DNA of 41,562 bases from an uncultured Collinsella sp. (lineage in GTDB: Bacteria > Actinomycetota > Coriobacteriia > Coriobacteriales > Coriobacteriaceae). A program made the position numbers and the translations under genes. The notes below the pieces were generated by a model. The model did not search any database, had not been told where the DNA came from, and saw nothing but the letters and a program-made list of their open reading frames with translations. Positions 30,644-40,044 of this stretch are shown here, piece after piece. The stretch is taken from the NCBI GenBank assembly GCA_900543515.1, contig UQRW01000015.1:1-41562 (forward strand), given 5' to 3'. Numbering within the stretch: position 1 is the stretch's first letter; each line of letters starts with the position of its first letter.

Positions 30644-31521
30644 TTCGAAGCTCCTTTCAGCATGAGGCGAAGATAGTCATCAATGGTTGCCCGATCGCAG
30701 GGAATCTCGGGGAAGGCCTCGAGCGTATCGCGACGGTTGGGCACGAGCACGTCCACGCTGTAGGCATGGCGGGCGGCACGGGCGCCTTCGACGCAAGCCA
30801 TAAGCTCGGCGGCCTGTGCTTGGGTACAGTGGGCGATGCCAGCGCGGTCGGTAATATCCTCGCGCGGCAGGTCAAAAATAATCGAGCCATTATCGATGCA
30901 GATGGCGCGGTCGGCGGCGCGATCGAGGTCGGACGTAATGTGGCTCGAGAGCAGCACGCTGTGCTGGCCGTCGGCGACAAAGGCAAGCAGCTCATCAAGC
31001 AGCTCCTCGCGTGCCATGGGATCGAGGCCCGCGGTGGCTTCGTCCAAAACGAGCAGTTTGGCCTTGTGGCTGAGCGCGCAGGCAAGCTGCAGCTTCATGC
31101 CCATGCCGCGGGAGAGGTCCTTGACCTTTGCCTTGGGATCGAGGCCAAATCGGTCGATGAGGCTGGAGAAGGTGTCGTGGCTCCAGGTGGGGTATGCCGG
31201 GCTTACGAGTGCCTCAACTTCGGTCACCTTGAGTGTGGAAGGGAAGGGGCATGTGTCCAGCACGAGGCCGACACGAGTGCGCAGGCAACGCTGCGTTTCA
31301 TCGGGCGCGTCGGCGCCACAGCGCTGCCCAAACAGGTGCACCTCGCCGGCATCGAGCTTTATAAGCCCGAGCGCGGCTCGAATCGTCGTGGTTTTGCCGG
31401 CGCCGTTTGCGCCCACAAAGCCAACAATCTGGCCGGGTTCCACGGCAAGCGTGACGTCGCGCAGCGAAAAGCGGTCGCTCACACGGCGTGAGATACCTTT
31501 GAGTTCTAAAAGGTTTTGCAT
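30640..31521 (-). CDS. ABC transporter ATP-binding protein
   Basis: 293 aa from ATG 31521, with GAAAGG about 9 bases upstream; the frame is open back to 31986 but that part is antisense-free overlap with the GntR gene and is rejected. Walker A GANGAGKTT (37-45), signature LSRGMGMKLQLACAL, Walker B LLVLDEATAGLDP, H-loop LLSSHI. The signature with RGM in place of SGGQ is common in BcrA/YtrB-type exporters. The C-terminal 70 residues are an accessory domain. Coupled to the permease by a four-base overlap and 23 bp downstream of the GntR regulator. Confidence 0.92.
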   Translation of the reverse strand: MQNLLELKGISRRVSDRFSLRDVTLAVEPGQIVGFVGANGAGKTTTIRAALGLIKLDAGEVHLFGQRCGADAPDETQRCLRTRVGLVLDTCPFPSTLKVTEVEALVSPAYPTWSHDTFSSLIDRFGLDPKAKVKDLSRGMGMKLQLACALSHKAKLLVLDEATAGLDPMAREELLDELLAFVADGQHSVLLSSHITSDLDRAADRAICIDNGSIIFDLPREDITDRAGIAHCTQAQAAELMACVEGARAARHAYSVDVLVPNRRDTLEAFPEIPCDRATIDDYLRLMLKGASK

Positions 31522-31544
31522 GGCATAGCCTTTCTTGCAGATAG

Positions 31545-31925
31545 CTACTGCATAGTTTCGGGGGCTACCAGGTCGAGCATCTCGTGCAGCTTGTCGCGCG
31601 TGACGCCCAGGGTTTCGGCTTGGCTCGCCGCTTTCGCAAGTAGCTCTTCGATATGGCAGAGCTGGTTTTCGCGCAAGAGTTCCTGGTTGCCCTCGGCGAC
31701 AAAGCAGCCCTTGCCCTGCACGGTGCAGATAAACCCGAGTTGCTCTAGGTCGGCGTAGGCGCGCTTGGTGGTGATGACACTCACGCCAAGATCGCTCGCG
31801 ATTGCACGGATGCTGGGGAGTTTGGCTCCCGCAGCGAGTGTGCCCGAAAGGATCTGAGCTTTGACCTGCGAGGCTATTTGCTCGTAGATGGGCTTGTCGC
31901 TCGAATTGGATAGGATGATGTCCAC
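31545..31925 (-). CDS. GntR-family regulator, YtrA type
   Basis: 126 aa: winged-helix GntR domain (residues 10-78, KPIYEQIASQVKAQILSGTLAAGAKLPSIRAIASDLGVS) and a short C-terminal helical dimerisation arm, the compact build of the YtrA subfamily, which controls ABC exporter operons. It is first in the operon with the ATPase and permease, and a dyad lies 28-61 bases upstream of its start, so autorepression is likely (inference). Confidence 0.9.
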   Translation of the reverse strand: MDIILSNSSDKPIYEQIASQVKAQILSGTLAAGAKLPSIRAIASDLGVSVITTKRAYADLEQLGFICTVQGKGCFVAEGNQELLRENQLCHIEELLAKAASQAETLGVTRDKLHEMLDLVAPETMQ

Positions 31926-31952
31926 AGCGGCTCCTTAGCTGTTGGGCTACAC

Positions 31953-31986
31953 GTGTATATAACCGGTAAGCACAGTATATATACAC
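31953..31986 (-). promoter_or_regulatory. Dyad operator/promoter of the GntR-ABC operon
   Basis: GTGTATATA (31953-31961) and TATATACAC (31978-31986) form a perfect 9-bp dyad with a 16-bp spacer. On the minus strand the inner region offers TATACA- and TATATA-type -10 boxes, so a bound repressor would block transcription. Protein-site pairing with the adjacent GntR protein is inferred. Confidence 0.55.
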
Positions 31987-32036
31987 TATGCACAGTTACG
32001 CAAGAGGCAAATAGGGATTGTCCGTTCGTTCATCCA

Positions 32037-32332
32037 TCTCAATCTGTAACATCTGGAACCGATTTGGACGGCTACCTGTTACAGATTGAGATTTTGCTGG
32101 CGGGCCCCACCTGTTTGTCTAAATCTGTAACAACTGGAGAAGATTTTGGCTGGTAGATGTTATAGATCGAGACATTGGCCACCCGTCTACCCTTATATCT
32201 CAATCTGTAACAGATGGACCCGTTTTGAGTGGCTAGATGTTACAGATCGAGATCTTTCTGGGACGCCCACCTGGTTGTCTAAATCTGTAACAGGTAGAGG
32301 TTCAAAAACCGTCTAGATGTTACAGATCGAGA
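32037..32332. repeat. Array of four 55-bp palindromes at 80-bp period
   Basis: Left arms TCTMAATCTGTAAC at 32037, 32118, 32198 and 32278; right arms GTTAYAGATYGAGA at 32078, 32159, 32239 and 32319. In every unit the arms are exactly 41 bp apart (27-nt loop); successive units are 80-81 bp apart. So eight 14-bp motifs alternate in orientation every 39-41 bp. Units 1 and 3 (TCTC arms) and units 2 and 4 (TCTA arms) are most alike, implying a 160-bp duplication. It fills most of the 552-bp gap between the GntR operon and prfC. Confidence 0.9.
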
Positions 32333-32424
32333 CAAACTGCTGCGGAGTGCCGCCATCGACTGCTACCCTAGGCCCCAACTGATGAATTTGTCCTGACAGG
32401 TGCCCTATGCCGAGATTTCGCGGC

Positions 32425-32430
32425 TACAAT
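32425..32430 (+). promoter_or_regulatory. -10 box TACAAT for prfC
   Basis: TACAAT in context GGCTACAATAG, 53 bases upstream of ATG 32478; no -35 hexamer at 16-18 bp. Confidence 0.45.
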
Positions 32431-32477
32431 AGTACGGTTACATCGACGTAATGCACTTAATGCAAGAAAGGATCCGC

Positions 32478-34091
<1,614 letters not shown>

Positions 34092-34097
34092 CGCATT

Positions 34098-34135
34098 GGC
34101 GCGGTGGTCCTGTGGGGCTGCCGCGCCGTTTGTTT
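34098..34135 (+). terminator. Terminator after prfC
   Basis: GGCGCGG (34098-34104) pairs with CCGCGCC (34121-34127), extended by inner G-T pairs, followed by GTTTGTTTG. Confidence 0.6.
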
Positions 34136-34156
34136 GCCTTATGCCGCGCGAGCGGC

Positions 34157-34162
34157 TATCAT
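34157..34162 (+). promoter_or_regulatory. -10 box TATCAT for the VUT gene
   Basis: TATCAT in context GCGGCTATCATAC, much like the prfC box context GCGGCTACAATAG. Transcription from here would give a leader of about 78 nt before ATG 34248. Confidence 0.4.
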
Positions 34163-34191
34163 ACCCACCGTCGTCTCAAGACCGGGGCGTC

Positions 34192-34241
34192 CGAGCAGTT
34201 CGGGTCCGATATCCTGCTCGTTAAACCTAAAACCAAAGGAG
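34192..34241 (+). promoter_or_regulatory. Candidate preQ1-like leader element
   Basis: A perfect 7-bp stem CGAGCAG/CTGCTCG (34192-34198, 34214-34220) with a 15-nt loop beginning TTC, followed by an A-rich tail TTAAACCTAAAACCAAAGG ending in the Shine-Dalgarno AAAGGAG. Loop TCC could pair with GGA of the ribosome site. This is the general build of preQ1-I riboswitches, and the downstream gene is a queuosine-precursor transporter family member. The loop is longer than usual, so this is only a candidate. Confidence 0.35.
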
Positions 34242-34247
34242 TACATA

Positions 34248-34970
34248 ATGATCAAGAAGGTCATGGAGGACTACAAGGTCCTGTTGCGGAGCATTCCCGC
34301 GGCAACGGTTTCGCTGTTTTTCGTGAGTGTCATCATGATGAACCTGCTGGCCAACAAGGAGCTTATCAGCCTGCCGTATCTGGCGCTCGATTGCGGCTTT
34401 GTGGTGAGCTGGGTTTCGTTTTTGTGCCAGGACATGATCTGCAAGCGCTTTGGCGCCAAGGCATCCATCAAAATCTCTATCCTCGCGCTGCTGGTCAACC
34501 TGGCCGTGAGCCTGTGCTTTTGGGCATGCTCGCTCACGCCCGGCATGTGGGGCGCCTACTACGACACGGGCATGATCGAGGTCAACACTGCCCTTAACGC
34601 CACCATCGGCGGCACCTGGTACGTGGTGCTGGGCTCTTCGCTGGCAATGCTCGTTTCTGCCGTGGTTAACTCCACGCTCAACCAGTCGCTCGGCCGTATG
34701 CTCAAAAAGAATAACTTTGCGAGCTTTGCCTTCCGTTCCTATGTGTCTACGGGTGTTGGCCAGTTTATCGACAACCTGGTCTTTGCCATTGTGGTGAGCC
34801 ACACGTTCTTTGGTTGGACCTGGGTGCAGGTTCTTATGTGCTCGCTGACCGGCGCTGTTGCCGAGCTGCTGTGCGAGGTCTTCCTGAGCCCCGTGGGCTA
34901 CAAGGTCGTGCGCGGCTGGGAGCGCGAGAACGTGGGCTCCGAGTACCTCGAGCGCCACGCAACCGCCTAA
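34248..34970 (+). CDS. VUT/YhhQ-family queuosine precursor transporter
   Basis: 240 aa from ATG 34248, seven bases after AAAGGAG; the open frame upstream to 34104 lies in the leader. Six TM helices, with the family's conserved FLCQDMICKRFGAKASIKISI and STGVGQFIDNLVFAIVVSHTFFGW (Q-F-D in the fifth helix). YhhQ of E. coli imports the queuosine precursors preQ0 and preQ1 (family knowledge). No queuosine synthesis gene is seen in the window. Followed 9 bp later by a short-chain dehydrogenase gene with its own ribosome site. Confidence 0.85.
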   Translation: MIKKVMEDYKVLLRSIPAATVSLFFVSVIMMNLLANKELISLPYLALDCGFVVSWVSFLCQDMICKRFGAKASIKISILALLVNLAVSLCFWACSLTPGMWGAYYDTGMIEVNTALNATIGGTWYVVLGSSLAMLVSAVVNSTLNQSLGRMLKKNNFASFAFRSYVSTGVGQFIDNLVFAIVVSHTFFGWTWVQVLMCSLTGAVAELLCEVFLSPVGYKVVRGWERENVGSEYLERHATA

Positions 34971-34979
34971 GGAGCAAGT

Positions 34980-35660
34980 ATGCGGGTTTTGATCACGGGC
35001 GCTTCGGGCGGTATCGGAGCCGCATGCGTGCAGCGTTTTTTAGACGAGGGCCACGAGGTCGTTGGCTTTGATCTTTTGCCGGCGGCGATCGAACACGAGC
35101 GCTACCGCCATCTGATCGTTGATGTCCGCGAGCCGGACTCGTTTCCAGGCGATCTTGAGCCCCAGGTAATCGTGAACGTTGCCGGTACGCAGGATTCGGC
35201 CGATGATATCGCCGCCAACCTGTGTGGCACCATCAACGTGACCGAGTGCTACGCCTTTGTGGGGGAGGGGATTGCCGCCAAGCCGGCGCCGGCTATCAGA
35301 TCCGTGGTCAATGTGGGGTCGGCGAGCGGGCATACGGGATCGGAGTTTCCCGCCTATGCCGCCAGCAAGGGCGGCGTTATCGCCTACACCAAGAACCTTG
35401 CAAACCGCCTGGCACCGCAGGCTATCGCCAACAGTGTGGACCCGGGTGGCGTTATCACGCCGCTCAACCGTTGCGTGATGGAAGACGAACACCTGTGGAG
35501 CCAGATTATGGAGCTCACGCCGCTTAGGCGCTGGGCCACTGCCCAAGAGATCGCCGAGTGGATCTACTTTGTGGGCGTGACCAACCGGTTTATGACCGGG
35601 CAGAGCCTGCTGATCGATGGCGGCGAGGCCGGCCGTACCCAGTTTATCTGGCCCGAGTAG
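34980..35660 (+). CDS. Short-chain dehydrogenase/reductase
   Basis: 226 aa, classical SDR. Cofactor loop TGASGGIGA (residues 6-14), VNVAGTQD in place of the NNAG motif, active-site Ser in VVNVGSASG, catalytic YAASK (Tyr126, Lys130), and C-terminal GQSLLIDGGEAGRT. Asp31 region (VVGFDLLP) after the second strand suggests NAD preference. AAGGAG lies 6 bases before the ATG; the gene is 9 bp after the VUT gene, so the pair is probably co-transcribed, though a functional link is not evident. Substrate unknown. A strong terminator follows. Confidence 0.9.
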   Translation: MRVLITGASGGIGAACVQRFLDEGHEVVGFDLLPAAIEHERYRHLIVDVREPDSFPGDLEPQVIVNVAGTQDSADDIAANLCGTINVTECYAFVGEGIAAKPAPAIRSVVNVGSASGHTGSEFPAYAASKGGVIAYTKNLANRLAPQAIANSVDPGGVITPLNRCVMEDEHLWSQIMELTPLRRWATAQEIAEWIYFVGVTNRFMTGQSLLIDGGEAGRTQFIWPE

Positions 35661-35661
35661 C

Positions 35662-35702
35662 AAAATGCGCCCGATGGCAAGATTGCCGTCGGGCGCATTT
35701 TT
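35662..35702. terminator. Bidirectional terminator between SDR gene and ung
   Basis: An 18-bp stem (one G-T pair) with a 3-nt loop: 35663-35680 pairs with 35684-35701, flanked by AAAA and TTTTT. It serves the convergent plus-strand SDR and minus-strand ung genes. Confidence 0.85.
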
Positions 35703-35715
35703 GATGTATCGATTT

Positions 35716-36441
35716 TTAGCCGAGGCAAGTCCAGTTGACGGGGGTCGAGCCGTGCTGCTCGAGTAGCCGATTGGCTGCCGAGAAGGGGCGCGACCCCATG
35801 AAAGCGGGGAGTTCTGCCGTGGCACGGTTGGCCGAAAGCGGTGAGGGGTGCGTGGAGGCCAGGCAGAACTTGCCGGTTGCCTTGCCCGCGCCGGTCGCGG
35901 CGAGCTTGCCTTCGACCATCTGTTGGGCAAAGCGGCCCCATGCCAAAAAGACGACCGGCTGGGGCAGCTGGCAGCAAAGTTCGATAATGTAGTCGGTGAG
36001 CGTGCTCCAGCCCAGTTTGGCGTGCGAGTTCGCGGCGTGCTCGCGCACGGTGAGCGTAGTGTTGAGAAGCAGGACGCCCTGCTGTGCCCATGGAGTTAGG
36101 TCTCCCGTGGCGGGAATGGGACAACCCAGATCGGCTTTGAGTTCCTTATAGATGTTGCGCAGGCTCGGCGGCAACTTGGTTTGCGTCGCGGGAACCGAGA
36201 ACGACAGCCCCATGGCCTGGTTGGGTTCGTGATAAGGGTCTTGACCTAAGATGACAACCTTGACCTGGTCGGCCGGCGTGTAGGCGAGGGCATTGAGGAT
36301 GTCGTCTTGTGCCGGGTAGATAGTCTGCTCGGCACGCAAAAGGGCGATGCGCTCGAGCAGCTGGTTCGTAGTGTCACGTACCGGCTGCGGCGCATCGCCT
36401 AACCAAGTTGCTATGTTGCGGTCGCGGGTTGCGGTGTCCAT
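35716..36441 (-). CDS. ung: Uracil-DNA glycosylase
   Basis: 241 aa, family 1 UDG. Water-activating loop GQDPYH (residues 66-71, Asp68), uracil-binding LLLNTTLTV, the VFLAWGRFAQ strand with uracil-contacting position Asn/Ala region, and the minor-groove loop HPSPLSANR (His about 197). Removes uracil from DNA to start base-excision repair. AAAGGAGCCCC precedes the ATG. Monocistronic: own -10 box upstream and a shared terminator downstream. Confidence 0.95.
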   Translation of the reverse strand: MDTATRDRNIATWLGDAPQPVRDTTNQLLERIALLRAEQTIYPAQDDILNALAYTPADQVKVVILGQDPYHEPNQAMGLSFSVPATQTKLPPSLRNIYKELKADLGCPIPATGDLTPWAQQGVLLLNTTLTVREHAANSHAKLGWSTLTDYIIELCCQLPQPVVFLAWGRFAQQMVEGKLAATGAGKATGKFCLASTHPSPLSANRATAELPAFMGSRPFSAANRLLEQHGSTPVNWTCLG

Positions 36442-36476
36442 GGGGCTCCTTTATGGCAGATGCTCTGTTGGCATCT

Positions 36477-36482
36477 ATTGTA
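36477..36482 (-). promoter_or_regulatory. -10 box TACAAT for ung
   Basis: TACAAT on the minus strand in context TTTACAATAG, 41 bases upstream of the ung ATG; no -35. Confidence 0.4.
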
Positions 36483-36528
36483 AAGGTGTCCGGAGACCTT
36501 TATGCCGCGGCCGCATGAGGAGCGGGGT

Positions 36529-37431
36529 TTACGAGACGTGCTCAGGCGCTCCGGTCATACGAGCGTGCCCATGTGCGCGGAGGCGCGGAAGCTCGACGGT
36601 TGCCACCATGACGCCGGTGAGGATGAGGGCGGCGCCAAAGAAGGCGATGGGGCTCAGGACCTCGCCGACCAGGAAGAACGAAAAGACGGCGGAGCATACC
36701 GGCTCGAGCGAGAAGGCGAAGCCGGTGGTCTCGGCGGGCACGTGGGGCTGCACGAGCGTCTGGGTGATAAAGCCGTAGGCAGAGCAGATGAGTGCGAGCG
36801 CGACGACAACGACGATCTCGCTCGGCGTGCTGGGAAGCGTGAAGCCGCCAAAGGTGAATGCGGCGATGCCCGAGAACAAGCCACCAAAGCCCAGCTGCCA
36901 AACGCCCAGGGACAGCGGATCGACTTCTTCGACAAAGCGCTTGGCCACGATAATGTGGCTGGCATAGATAAAGGCCGAGAGCAGCATGATGATCGCGCCA
37001 GGGTTCAGGCTGGTAAAGTCGGCGCCCGAGAGCAGCAACATGCCGCAGGTGACGATGGCGGTGCCGATGAGCACTTTGTGCTCGGGGGCGCGGCGCAGCA
37101 GGGCGGCGTTGGCAAACGGAACGATCACGACCGTCAGGCTCTGCAAAAAGCCGGCAGTGGAGGCAGAGGTGAGGCTGGAGCCCAGGCACATGCAGGTGAG
37201 CTCGGTTGCCATGATGGCACCGATGATGGCGGCACGGACCATAAGGTCGCGGTTGATGCGCAACGCGTGCTTGTGGAAGAGCAGCAGGCAGACCACAAAG
37301 GCGATGATGCAGCGTAGCGCGACGATGCTCGTGGCGTTCATGCTGTCCATACCGATCTTCATGAGGGGATACGAAAAGCCCCATGCGACGGGAACGGAAA
37401 ATGAGAGCGCGATTGCTTTTTTGCGATCCAT
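36529..37431 (-). CDS. EamA-family (DMT) transporter
   Basis: 300 aa with ten TM helices in two EamA halves (first: FSVPVAWGFSYPLMKIGMDSMN...; second: GALIMLLSAFIYASHIIVAKR-type start with IIVAKRFVEEVDPL). AGGAG lies five bases before the ATG. Distant from the other EamA protein in the window (28619), with no preserved internal repeat. Divergent from a LysR-type regulator with a 158-bp shared gap, an arrangement typical of regulator-controlled efflux genes; the substrate is unknown. Confidence 0.88.
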   Translation of the reverse strand: MDRKKAIALSFSVPVAWGFSYPLMKIGMDSMNATSIVALRCIIAFVVCLLLFHKHALRINRDLMVRAAIIGAIMATELTCMCLGSSLTSASTAGFLQSLTVVIVPFANAALLRRAPEHKVLIGTAIVTCGMLLLSGADFTSLNPGAIIMLLSAFIYASHIIVAKRFVEEVDPLSLGVWQLGFGGLFSGIAAFTFGGFTLPSTPSEIVVVVALALICSAYGFITQTLVQPHVPAETTGFAFSLEPVCSAVFSFFLVGEVLSPIAFFGAALILTGVMVATVELPRLRAHGHARMTGAPEHVS

Positions 37432-37518
37432 GGGACTCCTTTTGTTGCAGAACGGTTTCGCACAAAGGATTCTGCTCCCAGATTTGGATGTAGTAAAGCG
37501 AATGTATCTTCAGTATGA

Positions 37519-37533
37519 TTAAGAAACGCTAAA
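37519..37533. promoter_or_regulatory. Possible LysR-type T-N11-A box
   Basis: TTAAGAAACGCTAAA, a 15-bp site with partial dyad and T-N11-A form, in the gap between the divergent EamA and LysR genes. Suggestive only. Confidence 0.25.
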
Positions 37534-37589
37534 GTTGGTGCGAAAAGCGCTGGCAAAACGTTTTACGGCTGCATTGATGTGGAGGCACG

Positions 37590-38456
37590 ATGGCATCGCG
37601 GTATCAGATTGTTTGTATGGTGGTCGATCGCGGCAGTCTTAAGGCCGCGGCGGACGAGTTGGGCTATACGCAAAGTGCGGTGAGCCAGGCCGTCAAGGCG
37701 CTCGAGCGCGAGCTGGGCACCACGCTTATCGAGCGCGGAAAGCAGGGCGTTTCGCTTACGCGCGACGGTAAACAATATCTGCCGTACCTGCGCCAGATCG
37801 TGACTGCCGAGGCCGAGCTCGAGGGCAAGCGCCAGGAGCTGCTGGGGCTTTCGTCGACCGATATTCGTATCGCGACGTTTACCAACGTGAGCCGTACCGT
37901 GCTGCCGCGTGTGATCCGCGACTTTGGCACGCTGCACCCGGGCGTACGCTTTACCCTCAAGCAGGGCGATTACACGCGCAACGCCCAGTGGGTGCACGAC
38001 GGCGTGGTTGATTTTTGTTTTACGGCCCGCGGATTTACCGCTGGGCTCGAGAAGCGCGTCGTCTATCACGACGAGTTGGTGGCACTGTTGCCGGCTGCGC
38101 ATCCGCTGACAGCAAAGGAAAAGGTGACACTCGCCGACCTGGCGTCCGAGCCGTTTGTGCTGCTGGATGAGGGCGAACAGAGTCTGGTGCTCGATGCATT
38201 CGCAATGCATGGCCTGTCACCGCACGTGACGAGTGAGGTGACCGACGACTACACCATCATGGCGATGGTGGAGGAAGGCCTAGGCGTGAGCATGCTCTAC
38301 CGTCGTACTGTGGAGGGCATGCGAGCCGATATTTGTGTGCGGCCCATCGTGCATGCCCCCTCGCGCGACGTGGTGGCCGCCTGGCGCAGCTGGGATACCA
38401 TGCCCATCGCCACGAGGCGCTTTATCGACTATATGAGCTCGCATATTGTCAATTAA
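37590..38456 (+). CDS. LysR-family transcriptional regulator
   Basis: 288 aa: N-terminal winged helix (residues 1-60; SLKAAADELGYTQSAVSQAVKALERELGTTLIERGKQGVSLT) and a periplasmic-binding-like effector domain (about 88-285). The gene sits divergently from an EamA transporter, the usual placement for a LysR regulator and its target, so control of that transporter is likely (inference). The effector is unknown. Its 3' end is 27 bp from the convergent MATE gene. Confidence 0.92.
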   Translation: MASRYQIVCMVVDRGSLKAAADELGYTQSAVSQAVKALERELGTTLIERGKQGVSLTRDGKQYLPYLRQIVTAEAELEGKRQELLGLSSTDIRIATFTNVSRTVLPRVIRDFGTLHPGVRFTLKQGDYTRNAQWVHDGVVDFCFTARGFTAGLEKRVVYHDELVALLPAAHPLTAKEKVTLADLASEPFVLLDEGEQSLVLDAFAMHGLSPHVTSEVTDDYTIMAMVEEGLGVSMLYRRTVEGMRADICVRPIVHAPSRDVVAAWRSWDTMPIATRRFIDYMSSHIVN

Positions 38457-38483
38457 TGACTGGCATGGCGTTGAGTGCGGTGT

Positions 38484-39866
38484 TTAGCGGGCTGTCGCTT
38501 TGGCTTGGGTGGCGCGATAGGTGCGTGCCGGGTGGCAAAGTAGCACCGCTACGACCATAAAGAACGCCGTGGTGCCCAGGCTGATGGGGTAGACCATCAT
38601 GATGTTCGCAAAGGTGCGGAAGTGCGGGAACACGCAGAACACCCAATAGAAGCGGATGCCGCAGACGCAGATCATGGTGATGAGGGCGGGCGTGAGCGAG
38701 ATACCAAAGCCGCGCAGGTAGCCTGACATGTTTTCGTAGAACATGCTAAAGGCGTACGCCGGGAAGATCGAGCACACGCGGATATAGCCGATCGAGACGA
38801 TGTTGGGATCGCTGTTGAACAGCGATAGGATCTCGCGCCCCAGGCCGACAATAACGATAATCGTGGTGAGTGCAACGATACCGCCTTCGACCAGGCAGAC
38901 CTTGAGCGTTTTGGTGCAGCGGTCGATCTTGCGGGCACCGTGGTTTTGTCCCACAAAGGTGGTGCAAGCCTGGCTAAAGCTGTTGAGCAGGTTGTAGCAC
39001 ACGTACTCCAGGCTCATGGCGGCGCTCGAGGCGGCCATGACCTCGGTGCCCAGGCTGTTGATGGCAGACTGGATGATGATGTTGGCGATAGCAAAGACGG
39101 CGCTTTGGATGCCGGCGGGCAGGCCGATCTTGACGATGCGCTTGAGGGCGACGGGGTCGATAGCCAGGTCGCGTGGGGTGACGCGGACGACGGAGTCGGT
39201 CTTGAGCAGGCGGATAAAGAGTGTAGCGGCGCTGACGGTGTAGGCGATGGCGGTGGCGATGGCGACGCCTGCGACGCCCCAGTGGAGTACGGGGACAAAG
39301 ATGAGGTCCAGGCCAATGTTGAGGACGGTGGACACAACAAGCGCCTGCAGCGGCATGCGGGTGATGCCGACGGAGCGGAAGATCGCGGCCTCAAAGTTGT
39401 AGAGCAAGATCGAGGGCATGCTGAGCAAAAAGACGCGCAGGTAGAGCGAAGCGAGCGGCATGGTTTCGGCGGGAACGTTGAGCGCGGCGAGCATGGGCTC
39501 GGCAAAGATCTCGCCCAGCGCGATGACGACAAAGCCCACGAGCGCCATTAAAATCGAGGTATGGACGGCGCGTTTGACCATGTTCTGATCGTTGCGGCCG
39601 ATAGCGTTGGCGATGACCACGTTGGAGCCAAGCGACATGCCAATAAACAGGTTGAGCATAAGACTGGTAAGCGGAACATTGGAGCCGACCGCCGCCATTG
39701 CGAGGGTTCCCTGGTCGCCCGAGAAATTACCGATGATGACCGTGGCGATGAGGTTCGACAGCTGCTCCAAGATGCTCGTGGCGGCCACGGGGAAGGCGAA
39801 CAGGGGAATATTGCGCCACAGCGAGCCGGTGGTCATGTCAATGTGCTTAGATACGGTGTCAGCCAT
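38484..39866 (-). CDS. MATE-family efflux transporter
   Basis: 460 aa with twelve TM helices in two homologous six-helix bundles. Family features include LFAFPVAATSILEQLSNLIATVIIG near the start, SLGSNVVIANAIGR, and QACTTFVGQNHGARKIDR in the second half (the conserved GQN-GA motif). Exports cationic drugs or metabolites using Na+ or H+ gradients; substrate not predictable. The ATG has only a weak GAGAG ribosome site. The 180-bp gap to rlmA upstream holds a long palindromic repeat. Confidence 0.92.
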   Translation of the reverse strand: MADTVSKHIDMTTGSLWRNIPLFAFPVAATSILEQLSNLIATVIIGNFSGDQGTLAMAAVGSNVPLTSLMLNLFIGMSLGSNVVIANAIGRNDQNMVKRAVHTSILMALVGFVVIALGEIFAEPMLAALNVPAETMPLASLYLRVFLLSMPSILLYNFEAAIFRSVGITRMPLQALVVSTVLNIGLDLIFVPVLHWGVAGVAIATAIAYTVSAATLFIRLLKTDSVVRVTPRDLAIDPVALKRIVKIGLPAGIQSAVFAIANIIIQSAINSLGTEVMAASSAAMSLEYVCYNLLNSFSQACTTFVGQNHGARKIDRCTKTLKVCLVEGGIVALTTIIVIVGLGREILSLFNSDPNIVSIGYIRVCSIFPAYAFSMFYENMSGYLRGFGISLTPALITMICVCGIRFYWVFCVFPHFRTFANIMMVYPISLGTTAFFMVVAVLLCHPARTYRATQAKATAR

Positions 39867-39930
39867 ACGCTCTCAATCTCTAATATGCTCTTTCGTGCTT
39901 ATTTGCGCAGATGATGATACTCCTAATCGA

Positions 39931-39988
39931 CTAGTCATTGGGGACGTTCTTAAACGACTAGTCCTTCAAGAACGTCCCCAATGACTAG
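39931..39988. repeat. Palindromic repeat, GGGGACGTTCTT family, copy 2 (perfect)
   Basis: 21-bp perfect inverted arms (39931-39951 and 39968-39988) around a 16-nt loop containing GACTAGTC. Same family as 13991-14047, 26 kb away. Here it lies between two divergent gene starts (MATE and rlmA), so it is not a terminator of either. Confidence 0.85.
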
Positions 39989-40003
39989 GTGGGGAAGGCG
40001 TGC

Positions 40004-40009
40004 GACAAT
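40004..40009 (+). promoter_or_regulatory. -10 box GACAAT for rlmA
   Basis: GACAAT 41 bases upstream of ATG 40045, just after the palindromic repeat; no -35. Confidence 0.35.
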
Positions 40010-40044
40010 GGTGGACGTCGTGTTGTTCGCGCTAAGGAGTTGCC

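Noticed and set aside
31522..31986. N-terminal extension of the ABC ATPase
   Set aside because: Overlaps the GntR gene on the same strand in another frame; the ATPase domain starts normally at 31521 with a ribosome site.
32037..32332. CRISPR-like array of repeats and spacers
   Set aside because: The repeats alternate in orientation, the 'spacers' are conserved between units, the repeat is only 14 bp, and no cas gene is near.
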